Of a DNA stretch of 64,000 bases, positions 18,384 to 27,850 are shown one piece after another. Position 1 is the first letter of the stretch, and the number at the start of each line of letters is the position of its first letter. The notes below the pieces were generated by a model. That model searched no databases, was not told the origin of the DNA, and saw nothing but the letters and a program-made list of their open reading frames with translations. The DNA is from Chachezhania sediminis (GTDB lineage Bacteria; Pseudomonadota; Alphaproteobacteria; Rhodobacterales; Rhodobacteraceae). Position numbers and translations under genes: made by a program. The stretch lies in NCBI RefSeq assembly GCF_009765275.1, contig NZ_VOPH01000001.1, positions 124,001 to 188,000 of the forward strand, read 5' to 3'.

Positions 18384-19223
18384 CTAGGACGTCACCGACG
18401 TGGTATCGGCCTTGGGCCGGTTGTCATCCGGCCGGTCGCCCGACACGAGATAGACGACCTGTTCGGCAATCGCCGTGACATGGTCGCCCATCCGTTCGAT
18501 GTTCTTGGCAATGAAGTGCAGGTGCATGCAGGGCGTGATCGACCGCGGGTCTTCCATCATGAAGGTCAGGAATTCGCGGAACAGCGCGTTGTACATCTGG
18601 TCGACTTCCAGATCGCGCTCGATCACGTCGCGGGCCAGTTCCTGGTCCCGCATGATATAGGCGTCCAGCGCATCGCGCAGCATCAGCTCGACCTCGCGCG
18701 CCATCCGGCGCAGCGCCGACGCACTGTCCGACACCGACGGCACCTGCACCAGGACCGTCGTCCGCTTCGCGATGTTCTTCGCGTAATCGCCGATCCGTTC
18801 GAGATTTCCGGAAATCTTCATCACCGTCAGGATCACCCGCAAGTCGACGGCCGTCGGGCCTCTGAGCGCGATCAGGCGAGAGGTTTCTTCCTGGATCATC
18901 TCTTCCAGGCCATCGATGGCCAGGTCGCCCTTGCGGACGCGTTCGGCCAGTTCCTCGTCGCGCATTTCCAGCGAAAGGGCGCTGTCCATGATCGCGGCCT
19001 CGACAAGGCCGCCCATCTTCATGATGCGGGCCTGCACGGTCTCCAGCTCGCGGTCGAAGGACGACACGATGTGCTGTTCGTTCGGTTTGTCGGCCAGGGT
19101 CGGCCGGGTCGGGGTTCCGGCCCCTGCGGTCGTACCACCCTGCCCGCTGTGTTCAGCGGCGGCGGGTGTGACCTTCGGGTCCTGATCTTCGGGGCGGTCG
19201 GGCATGTCTTTTCGCGCTCCCAT
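18384..19223 (-). CDS. phoU: Phosphate signalling protein PhoU with N-terminal extension
   Basis: Cytoplasmic three-helix-bundle-repeat protein that represses Pho signalling when phosphate is plentiful, working with PstSCAB and PhoR. The family part begins only near residue 48 (EQHIVSSFDREL); two PhoU repeats follow, with the metal-site patterns MGxLVEAAI and ERMGDHVTAI. The preceding 45 or so residues are Pro/Ala/Gly-rich and probably disordered; no ATG, GTG or TTG in frame would remove them. An alternative ATG at 19205 shortens the protein by only 6 residues. Confidence 0.93.
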   Translation of the reverse strand: MGARKDMPDRPEDQDPKVTPAAAEHSGQGGTTAGAGTPTRPTLADKPNEQHIVSSFDRELETVQARIMKMGGLVEAAIMDSALSLEMRDEELAERVRKGDLAIDGLEEMIQEETSRLIALRGPTAVDLRVILTVMKISGNLERIGDYAKNIAKRTTVLVQVPSVSDSASALRRMAREVELMLRDALDAYIMRDQELARDVIERDLEVDQMYNALFREFLTFMMEDPRSITPCMHLHFIAKNIERMGDHVTAIAEQVVYLVSGDRPDDNRPKADTTSVTS

Positions 19224-19234
19224 GGGCGCCGGGC

Positions 19235-20038
19235 TCAGCCGATGCGGCCGGTGATGTAGCTTTCAGTCCGGGGATCGACCGGATTGGTGAAGATCTGGCC
19301 CGTCTCGCCGTATTCGACAAGGTGGCCCAGGTGGAAGAAGGCGGTCTTCTGGCTGACGCGTGCCGCCTGCTGCATCGAGTGCGTGACGATCACGACCGAA
19401 AAGTTCTGCCGCAGTTCGTCGATCAGTTCCTCGACCTGGGCGGTGGCAATCGGGTCAAGCGCCGAACAGGGTTCGTCCATCAGCAGGACTTCCGGTTCGG
19501 TCGCGACTGCGCGGGCGATGCACAGGCGCTGCTGCTGACCGCCCGAGAGGCCGGTGCCGGGGGCCGACAGGCGGTCCTTGACCTCTTCCCAAAGGGCGGC
19601 GCGGCGCAGGGATTTTTCGACGATCTCGGCCAGTTCGGTCTTGTTGCGGGCGAGGCCATGGATCTTGGGCCCGTAGGCCACGTTGTCGAAGATCGACTTG
19701 GGGAACGGGTTCGGCTTCTGGAACACCATGCCCACGCGGGCGCGCAGCTGCACCGGGTCGACCTTGCTGTCATAGATGTCCTGCCCGTCCAGCTTGATCG
19801 AACCCTTGACGCGGCAGACGTCGATGGTGTCGTTCATGCGGTTCAGACAGCGCAGGAAGGTCGATTTCCCGCAGCCCGAGGGGCCGATGAAGGCGGTCAC
19901 GGTGTTGTCTTCGATATCGACGTCCACGTCCTTGATGGCGTGGGTGTCGCCATAGAACACCTGAACTTCGCGGGCAGAGATCTTCACGGTTCCGGTTGTC
20001 ACTTTGCGATCCATCAGCGTCATGTCATTCATTTTCAT
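19235..20038 (-). CDS. pstB: Phosphate ABC transporter ATP-binding protein PstB
   Basis: ATPase of the high-affinity phosphate importer (267 aa). Walker A is GPSGCGKST, the ABC signature [14 protein letters not shown], and Walker [13 protein letters not shown], followed by the switch His in VIVTHSM. Two in-frame ATGs (20038 and 20032) share one ribosome site, GGGAGC; the second has the better spacing. The gene follows pstA after 8 bases. Confidence 0.97.
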   Translation of the reverse strand: MKMNDMTLMDRKVTTGTVKISAREVQVFYGDTHAIKDVDVDIEDNTVTAFIGPSGCGKSTFLRCLNRMNDTIDVCRVKGSIKLDGQDIYDSKVDPVQLRARVGMVFQKPNPFPKSIFDNVAYGPKIHGLARNKTELAEIVEKSLRRAALWEEVKDRLSAPGTGLSGGQQQRLCIARAVATEPEVLLMDEPCSALDPIATAQVEELIDELRQNFSVVIVTHSMQQAARVSQKTAFFHLGHLVEYGETGQIFTNPVDPRTESYITGRIG

Positions 20039-20046
20039 TGCTCCCG

Positions 20047-21420
20047 TTACCAGCGACGTTCGAACCGGCGACGCAGGATGATCGCCAAGGTGTTCATCAG
20101 GACGAGAAAGACCAGCAGCACGATAATGGCACCGGAGGCGCGTTCCACAAAAGCAGGGTCCGACCGCTGGGTCCAGTTGTAGACCTGCACCGGCAGCGCC
20201 GAGGCGGGATCCAGCAGGCCGGCGGGCGGTGCTTCGGGAAAGTCGCGGACGAAGGCCACCATGCCGATCAGCATCAGCGGCGCGGTTTCGCCAAGCGCCT
20301 GCGCCAGGCCGATGATCGTGCCGGTCAGGATGCCCGGCATGGCCAGCGGCAGGACGTGGTGAAAGACGGCCTGGGTCTTCGACGCCCCCAGCCCCAGTGC
20401 CGCGTCGCGCAGGGACGGCGGCACCGCCTTCAGCGCGGCCCGGGTCGAGATGATGATCGTCGGCAGTGTCATCAACGTCAGGACCAGACCGCCCACCAGC
20501 GGCGCCGATTGCGGCAGGCCGGCCCAGTTGATGAAGATCGCCAGACCCAGGATCCCGAAGACGATGGACGGCACGGCCGCCAGGTTCGAGATGTTCACCT
20601 CGATCAGGTCGGTCCAGCGGTTCTGCTTGGCAAATTCTTCAAGGTAGATCGAGGCTGCGACCCCGATGGGCAGCGCCAGCACCAGCACCACCATCATCAT
20701 GTAGAGCGACCCGATGATCGCCACGCCCATGCCCGCCGCTTCCGGACGGTTGTCCGAGGCATCGGGCCCGGTGATGAACCGCCAGTTGAATTTCTTCTGT
20801 ACCAGACCAGCCGCGCGCAGCTTGTCGACCAGCTGCAGCTGCTGGGGAGAGATGTTGCTGTCCAGCGCGGCGCTCTCCATCGTCACCCGGCCCTTCAGGT
20901 AGCCGTCGACGCGGCCGTTCGCCAGGAAACGGAATTCGATCGTCTCGCCCAGCTTCTTGGGATGGGCCAGGACATAGTCGCGCAGCTGCGCGGCGGCGCC
21001 CTTCGACACCAGCGCCGCGACCTCCTTGGCGGTCACGCCTTCCTTGTCCAGCCCGCGCTTGACCAGATCGGCCTGCAGGCCCGCGGCGATCAGGGGGCTG
21101 TAGCCGAAGGTCAGGACCTTCTTCATCTCTTCCGGGTCGCGGTTGCCGTCGGGGTCCAGCTTGGCCGGGTCCAGATAGACCGGCACGTCGATGAAGGTCT
21201 GGCTGAAGGCCGGCAGGCCCTGCTTCAGGACCGACCCCACCAGGACGACCAGCGCCAGCACACCGATGCCGACGGCGATCATGCCGAAGGTGCGGAACCG
21301 GCGTTCCTTTGCGTGACGACGGCGGATCTTGGGGTCCGGTTCGATCAGGGACGGGCGGACGGGCTTGGAAGTCGGCGGTACGCCGCTTCCCGGCGGCAGG
21401 CCAAGCGTGCTGTCGCTCAT
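20047..21420 (-). CDS. pstA: Phosphate ABC transporter permease PstA (long form)
   Basis: Inner-membrane permease subunit (457 aa). The C-terminal half is the standard BPD_transp_1 domain with the EAA-loop region ([22 protein letters not shown]). An N-terminal TM helix (about 40-62) is followed by roughly 150 residues of periplasmic domain before the transport helices, so it is much longer than E. coli PstA; this long form is, as far as I know, usual in alphaproteobacteria. It overlaps pstC by 4 bases. Confidence 0.95.
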   Translation of the reverse strand: MSDSTLGLPPGSGVPPTSKPVRPSLIEPDPKIRRRHAKERRFRTFGMIAVGIGVLALVVLVGSVLKQGLPAFSQTFIDVPVYLDPAKLDPDGNRDPEEMKKVLTFGYSPLIAAGLQADLVKRGLDKEGVTAKEVAALVSKGAAAQLRDYVLAHPKKLGETIEFRFLANGRVDGYLKGRVTMESAALDSNISPQQLQLVDKLRAAGLVQKKFNWRFITGPDASDNRPEAAGMGVAIIGSLYMMMVVLVLALPIGVAASIYLEEFAKQNRWTDLIEVNISNLAAVPSIVFGILGLAIFINWAGLPQSAPLVGGLVLTLMTLPTIIISTRAALKAVPPSLRDAALGLGASKTQAVFHHVLPLAMPGILTGTIIGLAQALGETAPLMLIGMVAFVRDFPEAPPAGLLDPASALPVQVYNWTQRSDPAFVERASGAIIVLLVFLVLMNTLAIILRRRFERRW

Positions 21421-22877
21421 TCGTACTGCTCCCGGTACTTGCGGACAATGATCAGGGCCAGGACGTTCAGTCCCAGCGTGACGACGAAAAGGGTCAGGCC
21501 AAGTGCAAAGGCCACCAGCGTCTCGGGCGAGGAAAAGTCGGTATCGCCGGTCAGCTGGCTGACGATCTTCACGGTGACAGTGGTCATCGCCTCGAACGGG
21601 TTCATGTCCATTCGGGCCGCAGCCCCTGCCCCAAGGACGACGATCATGGTCTCGCCGATGGCGCGGGATGCGGCCAGAAGGATGGCGCCGATGATGCCCG
21701 GCAGCGCCGCCGGAATGACGACCTGGCGGATGGTTTCCGAAGAGGTGGCGCCAAGGCCCAGCGACCCGTCACGCAAGGATTGCGGCACGGCGTTGATGAT
21801 GTCGTCGGACAGCGAAGACACGAAGGGGATCAGCATGATCCCCATGACCAGGCCCGCCGTCGCGACAGAGTTGGCGCTGTTGCCCAGGCCCATCGGCTGG
21901 GCGAAGTAGTCGCGTAGCAGCGGGCCCACGGTGGTCAGTGCGAACAGGCCATAGACGATGGTCGGGATGCCGGCCAGGATCTCGATCAGGGGTTTGGCCA
22001 CCGCGCGGACCCTGGGACCTGCATATTCCGACAGGTAGATGGCGGCGAACAGCCCCACCGGAACCGCGACCACGAGTGCGATCAGCGAGACATAAGCCGT
22101 GCCCCACAGCAGAGGCAGGATCCCAAGGTCGGAATCGCCGCGGAAGTTGGGCGACCAGGTGGTGCCGAAGAAGAACTTGTACCACGGGTACTGCGAGAAG
22201 AAGGACCGCGACTCGAACACCAGGGACAGGACGATGCCGACGGTGGTCAGGATGGCGATGCCGGCCGCCATGATCAGCAGGATCTTCAGGCCGCCCTCGA
22301 CATATTTCCGGGCGCGGAAATCCCGGCCGGTCAACCAGTAGGCGACGCCGAAGCCGCCGATGGCCAGGCCCAGAACAACCACGCTCATCAGCATGCGGCC
22401 GGTCGCGGCGATGCCCCGGAAGGATTGCGCGGCATCCAGGACGGCGGGGTCGACATCGGCGGCCAGCGGGACGCCGACCTCTGCCAGGCGGGCGCGGATG
22501 TCGGTTTCCTCGGTGCGGATTGTGTCGGCGAATTCGGACGTCATGGCCCCCTGCGACACGGCACGGTCCAGCCCTTCGGCGATCCTGTGCACGTCGCTCA
22601 TCACCAGGTTCAGAGCGCCGACCTTCTCGACGACCGAGTCGGGCACCTGCTTGGACACCATGCTCTCGATCACCAGCGGCTGGGCAAGCTGCCAGACCAG
22701 AAGGACGACCAGTGCCGGTACGGCGGCAGCCATGGCCACGTTCAGGCCGTAATAGATGGGCAGCGAATGAAGCTTGCGGATGTCGCCGTCGGCGTCATGC
22801 ATCGCCCGGGCGCGGCCGATGAAGAAACCGGCAACGGCCAAGACAAGGATCACCGCGAATAGCCAGGTGGCGGACAT
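21417..22877 (-). CDS. pstC: Phosphate ABC transporter permease PstC (long form)
   Basis: Inner-membrane permease partner of PstA (486 aa). Two or three N-terminal hydrophobic segments and a soluble stretch precede the transport domain, which has the conserved loop LRDGSLGLGATSSETIRQVVIPAALPG and the NPFEAMTTVTVKIVSQL region near the end. It is separated from pstS by about 150 bases that contain a hairpin, which may lower its expression relative to the binding protein. Confidence 0.95.
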   Translation of the reverse strand: MSATWLFAVILVLAVAGFFIGRARAMHDADGDIRKLHSLPIYYGLNVAMAAAVPALVVLLVWQLAQPLVIESMVSKQVPDSVVEKVGALNLVMSDVHRIAEGLDRAVSQGAMTSEFADTIRTEETDIRARLAEVGVPLAADVDPAVLDAAQSFRGIAATGRMLMSVVVLGLAIGGFGVAYWLTGRDFRARKYVEGGLKILLIMAAGIAILTTVGIVLSLVFESRSFFSQYPWYKFFFGTTWSPNFRGDSDLGILPLLWGTAYVSLIALVVAVPVGLFAAIYLSEYAGPRVRAVAKPLIEILAGIPTIVYGLFALTTVGPLLRDYFAQPMGLGNSANSVATAGLVMGIMLIPFVSSLSDDIINAVPQSLRDGSLGLGATSSETIRQVVIPAALPGIIGAILLAASRAIGETMIVVLGAGAAARMDMNPFEAMTTVTVKIVSQLTGDTDFSSPETLVAFALGLTLFVVTLGLNVLALIIVRKYREQYE

Positions 22878-22969
22878 GTTTCCTCCCGCTCGGGATCCGG
22901 TCGCGTTGTGGCCAGGGCCAGGACGACCGTGCGGAAAAGGGGGACCATCTTAGGTCCGGAGTAGAGGAA

Positions 22970-22996
22970 GGGCGGCACCTCCAGACGGCGCCGCCC
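22970..22996 (-). terminator. Hairpin between pstS and pstC (possible attenuator)
   Basis: GGGCGGC at 22970-22976 pairs with GCCGCCC at 22990-22996 across 13 bases. No T-run follows in the direction of transcription. Such a stem after a binding-protein gene commonly protects its mRNA end and reduces read-through; that role is inferred. Confidence 0.4.
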
Positions 22997-23029
22997 CGGG
23001 ATCGTGTCAGAGATCAGGCAATCCGGAGA

Positions 23030-24070
23030 TTACGAGTTCGAACCCATGGTTTCTTCGTCGGCCACGGCCTTCTGGGTCTTTGCCAGTTCCGGATCCGGCA
23101 CCAGGCCATAGTTCGACAGCGGACCGCCATTGCCGGCCATCGCGTCGGACACGAAGAACTCGGCATATTCCTTCAGGCCCGGGATGATGCCGATATGCTG
23201 CTTCTTGACGTAGAAGTACAGTGGGCGCGACACCGGGTATTCGCCCGACGCGATCGAAGCGACGGTCGGGGTGACGTCGCTCATGGTGGCGACGGTCAGC
23301 TTGTCGGTGTTGTTTTCATAGAACGCCAGGCCGAAGACGCCGATGGCATCCTTGTCGTTGTTCAGCTTGGCCAGCGTTTCCGTGTAGTCGCCGTCGATGT
23401 CGACCGACACGCCATCGGTACGGATCGCCATGCAGGACTTCTCGGCCGCTTTCTTGTCTCCGCCGGCATCGGCCTTGAACTTCTCGAAATCTCCCGAGGC
23501 TTCGCAGCCGGCCAGGATGACCTTCTCTTCAAAGACTTCGCGGGTGCCGTGCTTGGTGCCCGGGATCAGCGCCAGGATGGTCTGGTCGGCCAGCGCCGGG
23601 TTCACGTCTTTCCACGACTTGTTCGGGTTCGCCACGGCAGCACCGTCGACATAGACGTTGGCGGCCAGCGCCTTGTACCAGTCTTCCGGGGTGAAGGCGA
23701 AGCTGGGACCATTGATGTCCGAAGCGAAGACGATGCCGTCATAGCCGATGCGGACTTCCATGATCTCGGTCACGCCGTTGTCGGCGCAGGCCTGAATTTC
23801 CTTGTCGCGGATCTTGCGCGATGCATTGGCCACGTCGATCGTGTTGTCGCCGGTGCCTTCGCAGAAGTTTTTCAGGCCCACCGACGAACCGCCGCCCTGG
23901 ACAACCGGGCTCGGGAAATCGAAGTTTTCGCCGAAAGCTTCGGTGACGATCTGTGCGTAGGGCAGAACGGTCGACGAGCCGGCGATCTGGATTTGATCGC
24001 GCGCGGCGGCGGCAGTCGCGGAAACAGCGGCGACGGCCAGTGCCGAAGCGGTCGCGGTCAAAATACGCAT
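23030..24070 (-). CDS. pstS: Periplasmic phosphate-binding protein PstS
   Basis: Binds phosphate in the periplasm and delivers it to PstCA. The 346 aa begin with a Sec signal peptide (MRILTATASALAVAAVSATA, cleavage near AAARD). Phosphate-contact motifs are IAGSSTVLPYA near the mature N-terminus and the QGGGSSVGLKNF loop. ATG at 24070 has GGAG 6 bases upstream; the ATG at 24082 lacks a site and is less likely. First gene of the pst transcript, 77 bases from the Pho box. Confidence 0.95.
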   Translation of the reverse strand: MRILTATASALAVAAVSATAAAARDQIQIAGSSTVLPYAQIVTEAFGENFDFPSPVVQGGGSSVGLKNFCEGTGDNTIDVANASRKIRDKEIQACADNGVTEIMEVRIGYDGIVFASDINGPSFAFTPEDWYKALAANVYVDGAAVANPNKSWKDVNPALADQTILALIPGTKHGTREVFEEKVILAGCEASGDFEKFKADAGGDKKAAEKSCMAIRTDGVSVDIDGDYTETLAKLNNDKDAIGVFGLAFYENNTDKLTVATMSDVTPTVASIASGEYPVSRPLYFYVKKQHIGIIPGLKEYAEFFVSDAMAGNGGPLSNYGLVPDPELAKTQKAVADEETMGSNS

Positions 24071-24146
24071 TGTGTTCTCCATGTGTCTTTCAATCCACCG
24101 GGCTTCGCCCCGGGTTCGGGACGGGTCCTATCGGCTGCGCGCGATG

Positions 24147-24179
24147 CTCTTGTGACACTTACGTAACCGTTTTGTGACG
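24147..24179 (-). promoter_or_regulatory. Pho box: three tandem 11-bp PhoB-binding units
   Basis: On the minus strand three consecutive 11-base units read CGTCACAAAAC, GGTTACGTAAG and TGTCACAAGAG (24179 down to 24147). Each is a 7-base CTGTCAC-like half-site plus a 4-base spacer, the known PhoB arrangement. GATAGG (24132-24127) is a fair -10 downstream. The site governs pstS and, by read-through, pstCAB-phoU-phoB. Confidence 0.85.
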
Positions 24180-24400
24180 ATCCTCGCTGCAGAGCAGAAA
24201 TTTCCCGGATTCAGGCTGAATTTTTTATCAACTGGTCAAAATTTCCCGGAAAACGTGTCGATTTTCGGGGGTCGATCTCTTCTGAATTGCAGATTCCTTG
24301 GAAAAACCGCGATTCTTCCGCGTTTCACGAATCTGTCGCCCGACCGTCACGGCGCGGGTGAACTCCCTGCAATGAAGGAATGTGACGGAACGCCTGTCCG
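24180..24400. other. Spacer between phoR and the pstS promoter
   Basis: No gene is seen. The stretch is A/T-rich for this genome and contains two direct copies of AAATTTCCCGGA (24198-24209 and 24239-24250, about 41 bases apart, roughly four helical turns). These could be binding sites but match nothing I recognise. Confidence 0.4.
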
Positions 24401-25447
24401 TCAGATCGGCAGGATTACCGTGAAGGTTGCACCCTTGCCCGGTTCGCTTTCGACCCTCAGCCGGCCGCGGTGGCGGTTGATGATGTGCTTGACGATGGCC
24501 AGGCCCAGCCCGGTTCCGCCCAGCTCGCGGCTGCGATGGCTGTCGGCACGATAGAAGCGTTCCGTCAGACGCGGGATATGAACCGGATCGATACCCGGCC
24601 CCTTGTCGACTACCTGCACCCGCGCCGCGGCCGCGCGTACAGCCGGATCCCGGTCTGACACGGACAGCACCACATCGACCACTCCGCCCGATCCGCCATA
24701 TTTGATCGCGTTCTCGATCAGATTGGTAAAGACCTGCTGCAACTGGTCGGCGTCGCCAGTGACCATCACCGGGTCCTCCGGGCTGCTCAGCGTCAGTTTG
24801 ACACCTGCGTCCTCGGCCAGCGGCCGGATGGACCGCAGCGTCGATTCCAGTTGTCCGGTCAGGTCGACCAGGCCCTTGGGGCGGACCCGCTCCTCGCTCT
24901 CTACGCGGCTGAGGGACAGAAGATCGCCGACCAGCCGGTTCATGCGGTTCGCCTCGCCGTCCATGATGGTCAGGAACCGTTCGCGGGCGATGCTGTCGTC
25001 CCTGGCGGGCCCCCGCAGCGTTTCGATGAAACCCATCAATGCCGTCAGGGGCGTGCGCAGTTCGTGGCTGACATTTGCGACGAAATCCCGACGCATCTGG
25101 CCCGCCTGTTCCATGTAGGTGACGTCCTGGAAGGTCACCAGGACCGCCCCACCCTGCACCGCGCCGATACCCCGGACAAAGCGGCAGTAGACCTCGTAGA
25201 TGATGTCCTGCGCGCCGTCGCCCGCGATGTGGCGGGCCTTGCGCGGATTGCCGTCGTGCAGCCCCGACTCGATCACGTCGATCACCTGGGGCTGGCGCAG
25301 GATCGTGGCATAGTGCCGGCCGACAATGCGCCGGCCCAGAAGACCAAGCGCGTCGTCGTTGGCGGCCATGATGCGCTCGGTCTGGTCGACCAGAAGCGCC
25401 GGCAGCGGCATGGCACTCAGGAACTGGAAAATCAGCTCGTCAGGCAT
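24401..25447 (-). CDS. phoR: Phosphate regulon sensor histidine kinase PhoR
   Basis: Sensor kinase that phosphorylates PhoB under phosphate limitation (348 aa). A PAS domain (about 10-110) precedes the HisKA helix with phosphoacceptor His in FVANVSHELRTPLTAL and the HATPase_c domain (N box NLIENAIKYG, G1 DKGPGI, G2 GGTGLGLAIVKH). No transmembrane helix is visible, so it is a soluble form, unlike E. coli PhoR. ATG at 25447 is preferred to the TTG at 25471. It is only 20 bases after the trans-sulfuration gene and may share its transcript. Confidence 0.93.
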   Translation of the reverse strand: MPDELIFQFLSAMPLPALLVDQTERIMAANDDALGLLGRRIVGRHYATILRQPQVIDVIESGLHDGNPRKARHIAGDGAQDIIYEVYCRFVRGIGAVQGGAVLVTFQDVTYMEQAGQMRRDFVANVSHELRTPLTALMGFIETLRGPARDDSIARERFLTIMDGEANRMNRLVGDLLSLSRVESEERVRPKGLVDLTGQLESTLRSIRPLAEDAGVKLTLSSPEDPVMVTGDADQLQQVFTNLIENAIKYGGSGGVVDVVLSVSDRDPAVRAAAARVQVVDKGPGIDPVHIPRLTERFYRADSHRSRELGGTGLGLAIVKHIINRHRGRLRVESEPGKGATFTVILPI

Positions 25448-25467
25448 GGGATGGTCCCGGCCGGCCG

Positions 25468-26667
25468 TCAACCGGCCCTGTTCGCGGCATCTACGGCGGC
25501 GGTGATAACTTCGATCAGCGCCTCCGTCTCCTCCAATCCGACCGACAGCCGGAAGAAACCTTCCGAGATGCCAAGGGCACCGCGTTCCTCGGGCGTCAGT
25601 GCCCGGTGCGACGACGATGCCGGGTGCGAGATCGTGGTGCCGACATCCCCCAGCGTGGGCGCAAAGTTCAGCCCCCGGGCCGCCGCGGTAAAGGCATTGG
25701 CTGCCGCCCGCCCGCCGGTCAGTTCGAAGCTGAGCATGTTGCCGCCCTGCCCGCCCACCAGCGCCGCGGCGCGGTTGGCATCCGGGTGATCGGGCCGCCC
25801 GGGATAGATCACGCGGGCCATGCCCGGCAGGTCCACCATCGCCTCGGCCAGTGCCCTGGCGTTTGCCTGCGCCTTTTCGAACCGCAGCGGGAAGGTCAGC
25901 ATACCGCGTTCCGCCAGCCAGCAGTCGAAGGGGCTGGGCGTCAGCCCGGCGGTGACGGCAAAGACATCCAGACGCTGGGCGATCGCCGCGTCCCTGGCGC
26001 CGACCCAGCCCAGCATGACGTCGGAATGCCCGGCCAGCAGCTTCGTCAGCGAGTGGATGACGATATCCGCGCCATGCTCGAAGGGCCTGAGCGCGCGCGG
26101 CGTCGTGAAGGTATTGTCCACGACCAGCAGAACGCCCGCCTCGCGGCAGACCCTCGCGATTCCATCCAGGTCGGCAATCCGCAAGGTGGGGTTGGCCACG
26201 ACCTCGATCAGCACGGCCCTGGTTTCGGGCCGGATCGCGGCCTTCACCGCGTCAGCATCGCCGGCATCGACGAGGCTGACACCGAAGCCCAGCCGCGGCA
26301 GGTCTTCCTTCATCATGCGCAGGGACCGGCCGTAAAGCTGGTTCCCCCCGATGACGTGATCGCCCGACTTGAACAGCCCCATCAGCACAGCGGTCACCGC
26401 GCCCATGCCGGACCCGGTCAGCGTACCGCCTTCGATCCCTTCCATGGCGCCCACCAGGTTCGCCACGACATCCGCGTTCGGATGGCCTTCGCGCGAGTAG
26501 GTATAGCCCGACACCCGGCCTTCGTACTGCGCGTCCAGCGCATCCGGGGTTTCGGAGGCATAGACGACCGACGGATAGATCGGCGTGACAACCGGCCAGC
26601 TGGCACTGCCAGGCGCCGGAAAAGGCCGCATCAGCGAGCCCCCAAGAGGACCCTTGTCTTTCGTCAT
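25468..26667 (-). CDS. PLP-dependent trans-sulfuration enzyme (cystathionine gamma-synthase/lyase family)
   Basis: Cys/Met-metabolism PLP enzyme (399 aa), acting in gamma-elimination/replacement of sulfur amino acids. Family landmarks are SGYTYSREGHPNADVVANLVGAME (phosphate-binding Tyr-Arg), VDNTFTTP, and the Schiff-base Lys in IHSLTKLLAGHSD. It ends with the usual SVGLEE segment. Cystathionine beta-lyase, gamma-lyase or gamma-synthase cannot be separated by eye. The ATG at 26667 overlaps the preceding gene's stop (4 bases); longer readings to 26856 lie inside that gene. Confidence 0.88.
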   Translation of the reverse strand: MTKDKGPLGGSLMRPFPAPGSASWPVVTPIYPSVVYASETPDALDAQYEGRVSGYTYSREGHPNADVVANLVGAMEGIEGGTLTGSGMGAVTAVLMGLFKSGDHVIGGNQLYGRSLRMMKEDLPRLGFGVSLVDAGDADAVKAAIRPETRAVLIEVVANPTLRIADLDGIARVCREAGVLLVVDNTFTTPRALRPFEHGADIVIHSLTKLLAGHSDVMLGWVGARDAAIAQRLDVFAVTAGLTPSPFDCWLAERGMLTFPLRFEKAQANARALAEAMVDLPGMARVIYPGRPDHPDANRAAALVGGQGGNMLSFELTGGRAAANAFTAAARGLNFAPTLGDVGTTISHPASSSHRALTPEERGALGISEGFFRLSVGLEETEALIEVITAAVDAANRAG

Positions 26668-27191
26668 CTGCCGACCTCTGTCAGTTCCGCGCGGAAGCGG
26701 CGCATGTTTTCCTGATAGTGCAACGCACTCATCCGCAGCCGTTCGATCGCGGACTCGTCGAGTTGGCGCACGACCTTGCCAGGTGATCCCATAACCAGCG
26801 AACCGTCGGGGATTTCCTTGCCTTCGGTGATCAGCGCACCGGCGCCGATCAGGCAATTCCTACCGATCTTCGCACCGTTCAGAAGCGTTGCCCCCATGCC
26901 GATCAGCGTGTTCTCACCGATGGTGCAGCCGTGCAGCATGACCTTGTGGCCGATGGTGCAACCCGGCCCGATGGTCAGCGGAAAACCCTTGTCGGTATGG
27001 CAGACGGTATTTTCCTGCACATTCGACCCGGCGCCGACACGGATTTCCTCGTTGTCGCCGCGCAGCGTGCAGCCGAACCAGACAGAAGCGCCTTCTTCCA
27101 GGACGATGTTGCCGACCAGGTTGGCGTCGGGCGCCACCCAGGTATCGGCGTGAAGCTGGGGCGCAACGCTGCCCAGGGCATATATGGTCAT
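26664..27191 (-). CDS. Gamma-carbonic anhydrase family protein (left-handed beta-helix)
   Basis: Hexapeptide-repeat protein (175 aa) of the gamma-CA/PaaY/YrdA group. Repeats of the type [LIV]-G-x4 run through residues 10-140 and the zinc-ligand positions are present as VCHTDKG and [10 protein letters not shown]. It may be a carbonic anhydrase or a thioesterase/transferase-like relative. It overlaps gmk by 4 bases and the trans-sulfuration gene by 4 bases, showing tight coupling. Confidence 0.9.
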   Translation of the reverse strand: MTIYALGSVAPQLHADTWVAPDANLVGNIVLEEGASVWFGCTLRGDNEEIRVGAGSNVQENTVCHTDKGFPLTIGPGCTIGHKVMLHGCTIGENTLIGMGATLLNGAKIGRNCLIGAGALITEGKEIPDGSLVMGSPGKVVRQLDESAIERLRMSALHYQENMRRFRAELTEVGR

Positions 27192-27829
27192 GTCATCTCC
27201 TCGAATTCGGCCTGCAGCTTGCGCACATGCGCCAGAAGGCCGGGTTGCTGGGTCCGGCGCAGGCGCGTGGCCTCGATCACCGTCCGCAGCTGTCGTTCCG
27301 TCTTGTCCAGATCCTCGTTCACCAGGACAAAGTCGTAATAGCCCCAGTGACTGATCTCGGCCCAGCTCTTCTCCATCCGGCCGGCGATCGTTTCCACGCT
27401 GTCCTTGCCCCGGGCGATCAGGCGGTTGCGCAGTTCCGGGATCGATGGCGGCAGCAGAAAGATCGACAGGGCATGGGGCGCCAGGTCGGAATTCCGGATC
27501 TGCAGTTCCCCCTGCCAATCGACATCGAACAGGACATCGCGCCCCGCCTCGATCGCGGCCTGCACCGGCGCCTTGGGCGAGCCATAGAAGTTTCCGAAGA
27601 CATGCGCATGTTCCAGCATCTCGCCCTGCGCGACATGCCGTTTGAATGTCTCGTGGCTCATGAAGTAATAGTCTTCGCCATCCACCTCGCCCTCGCGCGG
27701 GGGACGCGTGGTCGCCGACACCGAAAAGGTGATCGACGGATCCCACTTCCGCAGCTTGCCGGCGAGTGTCGATTTGCCCGCGCCCGAGGGCGAAGACAGG
27801 ATGATCAGAAGGCCGCGCCGATCTGTCAT
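27188..27829 (-). CDS. gmk: Guanylate kinase
   Basis: Phosphorylates GMP to GDP with ATP, essential for nucleotide supply (213 aa). The P-loop [10 protein letters not shown] is near residue 10, followed by the GMP-binding [17 protein letters not shown] segment and the [14 protein letters not shown] region. It lies 21 bases after yicC, an arrangement conserved in many proteobacteria. Confidence 0.96.
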   Translation of the reverse strand: MTDRRGLLIILSSPSGAGKSTLAGKLRKWDPSITFSVSATTRPPREGEVDGEDYYFMSHETFKRHVAQGEMLEHAHVFGNFYGSPKAPVQAAIEAGRDVLFDVDWQGELQIRNSDLAPHALSIFLLPPSIPELRNRLIARGKDSVETIAGRMEKSWAEISHWGYYDFVLVNEDLDKTERQLRTVIEATRLRRTQQPGLLAHVRKLQAEFEEMT

Positions 27830-27850
27830 GATGTCCGTCCTTTGAAAGGC

